In this document: in pieces, positions 56,879 through 64,000 of the stretch
Position numbering within the stretch: position 1 is the stretch's first letter
How the letters are laid out: each line of letters starts with the position of its first letter
Assembly: GCA_963921795.1 (NCBI GenBank)
Contig: OY997655.1
Span: 8,397,322-8,461,321 of the forward strand
From: Nannobrachium achirus
Taxonomy: Eukaryota; Chordata; Actinopteri; Myctophiformes; Myctophidae
Reading direction: 5' to 3'
DNA length: 64,000 bases
Position numbers and translations under genes: made by a program
Notes under the pieces: generated by a model
Seen by the model: the letters and a program-made list of their open reading frames with translations, nothing else
Database searches by the model: none
Told to the model about the DNA's origin: nothing

Positions 56879-58033
56879 GTTGTGGTCTGAAGACTCACCT
56901 CTTCAGACTCCACCTTTAGCCCATAGCACTTACCCTAGCACTTACCCACCCTCAATGAACATACATGGAAGTTAGATAGCTTTTTTTAGGTTTATATTAA
57001 GTTTTTACTGAACAGGTTCTTGGTCTAACTACGTTCTTTTTTTCTTAGTTGATGTATTGATGTTGATTTATTAACCTTGCTTATTGTAAATCTCTCTGGA
57101 TTAGCCCATTTAGAACGGGTACACATTATAGTGTATCATTATTTTATGCTTTAACTATTGAGAAATAGCAGATATACAAGCTCACAGCGCAGCACCGAGT
57201 GCAGTGCTGCAAGCTTGTAGATCTGCTATTTTTGAAAAATCATGAAAATTAGAATTTTGACCTGTCTTTTGAAGGTTTTTTGAAAAAAGTATGTTTCTAT
57301 GTCAGCAATCTGGCCAGCCATCGTCAAAGAAAAGGTCCTTTTCACTTAACTGGAGCTCAGTTAGCCTGTTCTTGAGACTACTATGTCAGTGGTTCTCAAA
57401 CCTTTTCATGTGAAGGACCACCAAAATGATATGTATTTGTCCACGGACCCCCATCTCAAAATATTTAGTTCCAGGGACCACCCCGAAGCAAAATTTGAGT
57501 AACAAAGGTTCGCTTTGAAAATACATATATTCAAAGATTTGCTCACATTTTCACGACTTTTTCAAAAATAGCTTGCAGCGCCGAGTGCCGTGCTGTGAGC
57601 TTGTATATCTGCTATTTTTCACTGGTAAAGCATTCAATAATTATAGGCCTAAATGGGTTTTAAAAACCTAAATTGTAAATTGTACTTTTCTCCACCACAG
57701 GAGATGATGGTGGACTCGCTACTGGGTGGTGGAGGAGGAGGAGGGGGGAAGCAGCTAGTCCTCTTCAGACAGCAGACCCCTGGTGGTGGTGGGGGTCCCA
57801 GCGCTACAGGCGGTGGTCCCTCGGTGTCGTCCAGCCTGCGGGGGGTCCACAGATACCTGGCGGTGTGCGTGGTGTTCTACTTCGTGCTGGTCACCCACGC
57901 CTCCTCTCCGGCCGGCGCCAAGCAGACGTGCGACCACAAGAACTGCCTGTCGGGGAAGTGCGTCAACGGGTCCTGCGTGTGCGACCGAGGCTGGGCCGGG
58001 GACCAGTGCCAGCACTGCCAGGGCAGGTTCAAG
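55304..58033 (+). CDS. atrnl1: Attractin-like protein 1, N-terminal exons (3' partial)
   Basis: Coding exons 55304-55363 (20 codons, tentative) and 57701-58033 (111 codons) join in phase 0. The second has a Gly-rich stretch (LLGGGGGGGGK), a hydrophobic signal segment (YLAVCVVFYFVLVTHASS) and a Cys-rich EGF-like motif ending VNGSCVCDRGWAGDQCQHCQ, then donor AAG|GTAAGT. GDQCQHCQGRFK is characteristic of ATRNL1. Attractin-like proteins are large single-pass membrane proteins with EGF, CUB, kelch, lectin and plexin-type repeats, linked to melanocortin signalling. The remaining exons lie to the right of the window. Translation might instead start at the Met pair at 57704 or 57707. Confidence 0.82.
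55442..55894. mobile_element. Family C hAT in atrnl1 intron
   Basis: CAGGGGTCTTCAACAGGGGG to GAGGACCCCTG; CCCTACTG/GCCTACTG flanks (7 of 8). The hairpin at 55586-55612 keeps only its left arm. Confidence 0.85.
56083..56225 (+). mobile_element. Family B fragment with half hairpin
   Basis: GAAAATAGCAGATCTACATG, CTCAACTCTTGTGCTCATCA and GTTGAGAACCACTG; one arm of the hairpin remains. Confidence 0.65.
56396..56579. repeat. Inverted-repeat element
   Basis: CTATAGACGGGTTTCTTG at the left and CCAGAAACCCGTCTATAG at the right. Confidence 0.75.
56660..56718. repeat. Perfect palindrome inside a LINE 3' end
   Basis: CCCCAATCACATACACACCC and GGGTGTGTATGTGATTGGGG with a TTGTAACTGTTACAA centre. It interrupts the Rex/CR1-like tail 56616-56876. 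Confidence 0.92.
56878..57104 (+). mobile_element. L2-type LINE 3' end, cut by a family A element
   Basis: CTGAAGACTCACCTCTTCAG, GCTTATTGTAAATCTCTCTGG then the TTAG that begins the next element. Confidence 0.7.
57105..57659. mobile_element. Family A element with a hairpin near each end
   Basis: CCCATTTAGAACGGGTACAC left and AGGCCTAAATGGG right, next to TTAG and TTTTAA. Hairpins at 57160-57236 and 57562-57622, each about 50 bases from its end. The centre carries GGTTCTCAAACCTTTTCATG. Confidence 0.78.
57701..58033 (+). CDS. atrnl1: atrnl1 exon: signal segment and first EGF-like motif
   Basis: Acceptor TTTTCTCCACCACAG; donor GTAAGT. A family A transposon ends only 41 bases upstream, leaving just the pyrimidine tract and acceptor. 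The exon is GC-rich with many GGN codons. Confidence 0.88.
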
Positions 58034-58856
58034 TAAGTGTCTGGGGCTTTTTTCACAATAGAACAGTGAAGTCATGACGTGACTCGCTCATCTCCCGGTT
58101 CCTTTGTTGGTCCCTGACTGACCAACCAGCAGGCTCTATCTATCTTGTCCCGCCCTGGTTCCACCTTTTTTATGTTGAATTTGCTAAAACATCATTTTTG
58201 GAGAAATAAAAACATTTAAATGCATGCTGAGTCACTATACTGCCACTGAGCAGCTCCATTTTACTGAAACCAAGTTTGAAATTAGAATTGAACACACAGA
58301 ATAACAATATGAAGCAACTGAATTAAAATGGTAGTGGATGGTGTGTCCCACCGAGTGTCCCACCAAGACACAGCAACCAATAAGTGTGAAGAGGGGCGGA
58401 ACAACGGACGGGACTTGACAAAGGGTGAATTCTCTATGGAGAATAACATTGGGTCATCTTAAATCGTCTCTTATATGCATTGTGGTCCCAAAATAAACAA
58501 ACGGTCTTTGCGATATTGTCGGCGAGGTGGCTCTGTATGGTTTATGATAGTCAGTCACTCATAAGTGATAAAGCCTGTTTCTAGCAAAAATGTAACTAAT
58601 TCGGTGACAGTAACATTAGTGTTTTTTCACCATCAGTTGATTCTTCATATCCATATGAGTCAAACCGCTGAGATCATTTGTTTATAATTGGAACACAGTT
58701 CTTATAGGACGCGATATGAAAAAGGTCTATGGGAATTCAGAATGGGTGAAGAAAACCGCGAATCAGGTAGGATGTGTAAATTACGTCACACTTCACTACT
58801 CTATAGAACCGTGTTATACAAACTGTGATGCCTCAACTCTTAGTGCTCGTCAGGGT

Positions 58857-59474
58857 GGCGACCGTGGTTTTCCCGATGACTCTGAGCTCAACGGTTGGGG
58901 CGCGGGAGTGCGTGGAGTGGAACACACACCACTGATTATTGCCGATAATGGAGAGGTTTATATAGTCTCTTACAAAATCGGCAAGTCTCTTGCTGATTTC
59001 ATAAGAGACTTGTTGCCAATTGCAAGATATTTAAAAGTTATTTGGGGCCATGATGATAACCTCTCCTTCCCACTACTATACTAAGGATTTATATTGTCTG
59101 TGTTGTTGTTTACAACCACAATTATTCACGTGTGGCAAGATCGCGGTTCCATTAGTTTTACTAGTAGGCTTAGAAGCCTTTTCAGAAGTTAATTTAATGT
59201 TTTCCGTTTAATGATTTCCTTTATCCTCATCTAATCATGCGCTAATGCACACAATCTGTTTTAGCCAGATTTTAAGGCCTAGTAGGCTTTTCAGAAGTTA
59301 ATTTAATGTTCCATTTAATGATTTCCTTTATCGTCATCTTGCGCGAATGCACGCAACTGTTTTCGCCAGGTTTTAAGGTCTTATTTTAGTTGTTTCTCAT
59401 AAGCTCGCGACCTTCCTTGCCCATCGGCCCCCACCGTTGCGCTCAGGTTCACCGGGAAAACCGCGGTCGCGTCA
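58857..59474. mobile_element. Element nested in a family B fragment
   Basis: GCGACCGTGGTTTTCCCGA left and CCGGGAAAACCGCGGTCGC right; family B sequence continues on both sides (AGTGCTCGTCAGGGTGGC / CAGTTAAAATATGATTAT). A ~112-bp tandem (AGAAGTTAATTTAATGTT) lies at 59168-59385. No homologous protein recognised in its open frames. Confidence 0.75.
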
Positions 59475-59559
59475 GTTAAAATATGATTATTTTGGGGGTC
59501 GCGGCCTGAAAGGGTTGGGAACCACTGCTCTAAGAGCGTACACATGTAACCACGTCATG

Positions 59560-60099
59560 GACCCCTTCCCTGGGTCCAGACAGTGCCAGCACTGCCAAGG
59601 AAGGATGAACTAAGTGGTCATAATACATAACATAATGTTATCTTATCTTCTATGCTTCGTAGTTAAGGATTCATTTATCTCTGAGAGTGTAAATGTAACC
59701 AAATGGACCTCTTGGGGACCAGTGCCACCAACTAAGTGGGCATATACTTATGTCACCTACTCCTTAGATCTCTGAGAGACATTTAACCAAACTAGTCCTT
59801 ACCCGTTCAAAGATATGAGCTCCGAAATGATGTGCAGTGTGTGGGTTATGGGGTGTGCACTGTACACACAGTATATGACACACAGAGCTGGTTAAACATG
59901 TTGCCCCATGCTAGATGCAGAATAGATATGCCTCATGCTAGATGCAGAATAGATAGTAGTTACACCATAAAAATGCTAATATACAGCATATGATTTGTGA
60001 AAGTGACAAACGGGCTTCACAGTTATGTCAGGTGTGTTCATATGCTAATGGTGATGCGATTTCAGATCAATTGCTCCAGCCACTGAGGAGAAACGCTGT

Positions 60100-60147
<48 letters not shown>

Positions 60148-60310
60148 CTCACTCAGACAGACATTCGCAAAATTATAGTATAGATGGACCCCTTCCTTGG
60201 GGTACCAGTAATCTAATGTTATCTATCCTCAGTTGTTCATTTAGCTAATTAGCTCTGAGAGTGTAAGGGAGGTTCAAGGAGTGAGTGGGCATACATACTA
60301 CACAGTAATG
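59560..60310 (+). repeat. Decayed tandem copies resembling the atrnl1 exon end
   Basis: 59584-59616 has CAGTGCCAGCACTGCCAAGG then TAAGTGG, close to the exon end at 58000-58040; GGGGACCAGTGCCACCAACT at 59714 and GGGAGGTTCAAGGAGTGAG at 60268 look like weaker echoes, each near TCTGAGAGTGTAA. Confidence 0.55.
59888..60170 (+). repeat. Family F repeat, second copy
   Basis: GCTGGTTAAACATGTTGCCC to GAGGAGAAACGCTGTGACAG, then twelve GACA units (60098-60146). Almost identical to 28085-28335. Confidence 0.88.
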
Positions 60311-61204
60311 TTACCTACTCCCTCGGTTTGCTAATTTAACTGCATGTACTGCATGTAACCATTTCTAGTGAAAAGTTTAGTGACTCATCACTAAACTTTT
60401 TGTTTTGTTAGGCCATTTTTAGCCCAAGGACAGTTTGCTTGCAATGGATTCAGAATCATGAAAAACCCCTAGTTAGACCCCTCACATCCTACTTTAATAC
60501 CCAGAAAAAAAATGTCTGGGTATTTTCCTCCTGTATAGAATGGGAGCGATGGGAGCCCAACTTGATTTGGACGCTGTGGCGACCCCGAAGGTTGCAAACT
60601 TGGGCACCCTCGCTAAATCATTAGAGCAAGCCCTGGGCTACATCTGTGCAAAATCTGACGCTTTTAGACTGATTTGCACGAAATTAGCATTTCTCCCCCC
60701 GCACTATTCATCTATTCATCTATTCACACTATTGTATACTCTAAAAGAGTTAAAGATATAATAGGGGTCCATTTGGTCTGGAAACCCCTGGAATCTGGAA
60801 TCCCCTCAAGGACCACCTGTTGAGAAGAGAACCACTGGTCTAATACGTTGTCCTGGGCTCATGCATGAGTTTCAACGGAAGCGTGGTGGGACGTGGGGTG
60901 GTCCTCGTGTGTCCTGGGTTTAAAACATAGCAGGGGCCTCTCTGTCTGTGTGGACTAGAGTTGGCGTGACTCATGTGGATGTCCTCCTACACCAAAGTGC
61001 ACAGATAGAAGTTAGAGTTAATTGGCAAGCAATTTAAGAACAACAACAAGTGTCACCATTTCAAAAGAGTCGACACAAACAAGACGAAGCTTCTTTCCAT
61101 TGTGGTGCACTGAAGAGACACACAACCCCCAACAGACTACACAGACAACCATATATACTGTATATATATAGACTGTTGAGAACAATACACGTAAGACAAG
61201 CCAC
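60310..61204. other. Intronic stretch without a recognised element
   Basis: 60364-60402 has a small hairpin (AAAAGTTTAGTGA / TCACTAAACTTTT). Nothing coding recognised. Confidence 0.45.
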
Positions 61205-61208
61205 TTAA

Positions 61209-61790
61209 AAACCCATTTAGGCCTAGAATTATTGAATGCTTTAACCAGTGAAAAATAGCAGATATACAAGCGCGGCACCGAGTGCCGCGCTGCGAGCTTG
61301 TAGATCTGCTATTTTTGAAAAAGTCGTGAAAATGTGTGCAAATCTTTGAATGTATGTATTTTCGAAGCGAACGTTTTGTAACTAAAATTTTGCTTCTGGG
61401 GGTGGTCCCTGGAACTAAATATTTTGAGATTGTGCGTCCGTTGGCAAAATACATATCTTTTTGGGGGTCCTTCACATGAAAAGGTTTGAGAACCACTGAC
61501 ACAGTAGTCTCTCAAGAACGTACTAGCTGAGCTCCGGTTAAGTGAAAAGGACCTTTTCTTTGACGATGGCTGGCCAGATTGCTGACATATAGAAACATGG
61601 GTTTTTCAAAAAATCTTTGAAGGATTCAAAAGACACTTATAGAATCGAGTTAAAATTCAAATTTTCACAATTTTTCAAAAATATCAGATCTACAAGCTCG
61701 CAGCGCGGCACTCGGTGTATATCTGCTATTTTTCAATAGTTAAAGCATAAAATAATGATACACAATAATGTGTACCCGTTCTAAATGGGT
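61209..61790. mobile_element. Family A TTAA-type element, best complete copy
   Basis: TTAA at 61205-61208 and 61791-61794, ends AAACCCATTTAGGCC and GTTCTAAATGGGT. Hairpins at 61249-61320 and 61673-61736, each near one end, so the long inverted ends include the hairpin. Middle: GGTCCCTGGAACTAAATATT and GTTTGAGAACCACTGACAC. Confidence 0.82.
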
Positions 61791-61861
61791 TTAAGGGTAA
61801 GGGATTTTCTTTGGTTAAAATAAGTGTTAATTACTAGAGCAGGGGTTCTCAAACCTTTTTA

Positions 61862-62152
61862 TACCAGTAAGATTCCCTAATCGGGAGATAAGCGACCGCC
61901 AGGTCGCATGTATACACAACCTCACGGTGGCGCTAGAAGAGGGGCACGTGAGAAATCAGGGGTGGAGGTTGTGGTTTGCCCGCCAAGGAGTGTGTGTGCA
62001 AAGTTTGGCATGGATAGGGGCAACGGTGCCGGAGATAAGAATAGGGGCAACGGTGCCGGAGATAAGAATAGGCCCAAAAGTGTGACGTGGCGGACAGACT
62101 TGACAGACAGCCGGTGGAGGTTATAATTGTAACTTGCGACCTAACGGTCGCA
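61862..62152 (+). mobile_element. Family E repeat, short copy
   Basis: CAGTAAGATTCCCTAATCGG to GCGACCTAACGGTCGCAA; internal 23-bp tandem (GGGGCAACGGTGCCGGAGAT twice). Confidence 0.75.
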
Positions 62153-62348
62153 ACCACAACCCCATATTATGGGGGAAATTCTTTGGTGACCCCAGTCCCC
62201 CCCCCACCCACACAACACGGGGGCAGTAAACGCTACGATAATAACAACATAAGCTATGGAGGTGGTTCTGTACACACATCTGTAAACTGAAGCATTTAGC
62301 CAAAATATGTTGCTAGAACCGCCACATTTCCGTACCATGACTGCGTAT

Positions 62349-62778
62349 GTAGGGTGACTCTATTTTCAGCCACTCAAACCGGGACGCAAAACACTGTTGC
62401 CTAAAACTGGTACCCTAAAAGCAATGCGCACGTTACAGCGCACGCGCGTGCCCATTCTCTAACGTTCGTGCACCGCAGGGTTGCAAACAGGCAGTGATTG
62501 ACAAAAAGCCTCAGCGTTGAATTCAGACACGCAATGAATTTGTTCCTTTTTTCTGATTGGTTAGGTGAGCATGTTTTCATGAAAAGAACATGATAAATGT
62601 CTATGCAACCACTGAAAACAGCTACTATTATTTTAATTCTGGCGAAAACTGGGACAATTTTGCAGTGAATGTTGAAAACCGGGACATATTAGTGTTTTAC
62701 AGATATTTGTCGGGACACCGGGACACGCAGCTTGAAAATGGGACTGTCCCGGGTAAAATGGGACGTCTGGTCACCCTT
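62349..62778. mobile_element. hAT-like element with GGGTGAC ends
   Basis: AGGGTGACTCTATTTTCAGC left; GGGACGTCTGGTCACCCT right. No clear target-site duplication. Confidence 0.55.
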
Positions 62779-63217
62779 GCGAACGTTTTGTAACTAAAAT
62801 TTTGCTTCTGGGGGTGGTCCCTGGAACTAAATATTTTGAGATTGTGCGTCCGTTGGCAAAATACATATCTTTTTGGGGGTCCTTCACATGAAAAGGTTTG
62901 AGAACCACTGACATAGTAGTCTCTCAAGAACGTACTAGCTGAGCTTCGGTTAAGTGAAAAGGACCTTTTCTTTGACGATGGCTGGCCAGATTGCTGACAT
63001 ATAGAAACATAGGGTTTTTCAAAAAATCTTAGAAGGATTCAAAAGACACTTATAGAATCGGGTCAAAATTCAAATTTTCACGATTTAAAAAAAAAAACAG
63101 ATCTACAAGCTCGCAGCGCGGCACTCGGTGCCGCGCTGTGAGCTTGTATATCTGCTATTTTTCAATAGTTAAATCATAAAATAATGATACACAAAATGTG
63201 TACCCGTTCTAAATGGG
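62779..63217. mobile_element. Family A element, truncated and near-identical to 61372-61790
   Basis: GCGAACGTTTTGTAACTAAA onward matches the 61372 copy with a handful of changes; right end TAAATGGG then TTAA (63218-63221). Full hairpin at 63088-63165. Confidence 0.8.
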
Positions 63218-63419
63218 TTAAAGCCTCCTCGACCTGGGGAGGGGAACACCATCAAAAGATCTCTCCCTTGGCCCGAATCATACCCACCAGCATCCCTCAC
63301 TCTTTGGACAAGATAATTAAGCGGGTATTTGGGAACTAAGCCACTGAGGATCTCGAAAAGCAAACACAGCAAAAGATGGGAAACTCTCTCCTCCACTCGT
63401 CTCTAAAGCCATCCTAGAC

Positions 63420-63565
63420 CAGTGGTTCTCAAAGTGGGGTCGTTCAGGGGTCCTTCAGCCTTCAGGGACCCCCCAGGGTTCCTTGAGGGGGTTCCAGGTG
63501 GACCCTTACAGGTCTGGAACTCTGAGAGTTGTAAATTCTTTTTCATTTGTAGAACTCTCAGAGTT
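63420..63565. repeat. hAT-like end and short hairpin
   Basis: CAGTGGTTCTCAAAGTGGGG at 63420; GGAACTCTGAGAGTTGTAAA pairs with TTTGTAGAACTCTCAGAGTT at 63516-63564. Confidence 0.6.
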
Positions 63566-63654
63566 ATGGCAGAGCCCTTGGAATTGATACGTGGCAAAAT
63601 GGAGGAGTCTCGCACACGGTCTTCACTTTACAACACTTTTATTGGTCAGCAATA

Positions 63655-64000
63655 GGGGTGTAACGATACATTTTAATAGCGATTTGATACATATCACGAT
63701 TCATGGTTGACGATACGATACATGGACAATATTGGTTCGTTCATGGCGATACGATACGATTCGATTCAATGATTTAAAATCGATATAGTAACTATTTAGC
63801 AAAGACATTAAATCTGTGTGAAAGGTGTGGATAGTGCAGGTTTTTAAGGGAAACATGTATTATTATGGATATAAATAAGTAAACACAGTGATTATCTGCC
63901 AAATACATGGTCATTGTATATTGACAAACCTGCACCTTGACATGAACCCAGAGATTACACACATTTATCGATAGACCAGTGTAGCTATATGGAAAGGAAA
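63655..64000 (+). mobile_element. Left end of a hAT-like element running off the window
   Basis: TAGGGGTGTAACGATACA followed by many ACGATACGAT stretches, the pattern of GGGGTGTAACGATA hAT ends. Confidence 0.55.

Noticed and set aside
58716-59084. 122-codon ORF in atrnl1 intron
   Set aside because: It crosses from family B repeat sequence into a nested inverted-repeat element and shows no recognisable domain; treated as chance ORF.
1786-63165. CRISPR-like array from the repeated hairpins
   Set aside because: Copies are irregularly spaced by kilobases, in different elements and orientations, in a vertebrate genome.

Overview
The window is nuclear DNA from a ray-finned fish, most likely a teleost. 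Three vertebrate gene loci lie on the + strand, with GT-AG introns, and are separated and filled by transposable elements. The element types (L2- and Rex/CR1-like LINEs, tRNA-derived SINEs, many non-autonomous hAT, Harbinger and TTAA-target elements, long CA/TG microsatellites) fit teleosts. No bacterial genes, CRISPR array or rRNA were seen.

Layout. 1-441: 5' end of a Ty1/Copia-like LTR retrotransposon on the minus strand, running off the left edge. 713-13444: eleven exons of a kelch-like (BTB-BACK-Kelch) gene, reading frame continuous to a stop codon; the first exon with the initiator lies outside the window. 13445-24100: intergenic, mainly foldback and hAT/TTAA elements, including a telomere-like repeat held between perfect inverted repeats. 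24136-29180: a complete three-exon class A GPCR gene, closest by eye to leukotriene B4 receptors. 29200-54700: intergenic repeat mass, including an ~11.9 kb hAT that has been invaded by a LINE, an L2 LINE, several MITEs and a satellite-like foldback. 54700-58033: putative promoter, 5' exon and second exon of an attractin-like 1 gene (atrnl1). 58034-64000: its first long intron, again repeat rich.

The genes do not form an operon or obvious pathway: the kelch protein would be a Cullin-3 substrate adaptor, the GPCR a lipid/chemoattractant-type receptor, and atrnl1 a large single-pass membrane protein.

The most striking signal is a short hairpin (arm core AGATCTACAAGCTCAC and its complement, flanked by AAAATAGC/GCTATTTT) that I find about 38 times. 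It sits inside at least four repeat families whose ends are unrelated, so it behaves like a shared or independently spreading module. Other points: a 45-bp in-frame triplication in the BTB exon, a hAT whose target-site duplication covers a splice donor, and several nested insertions with clean target-site duplications. All family names come from reading motifs; no database search was run.
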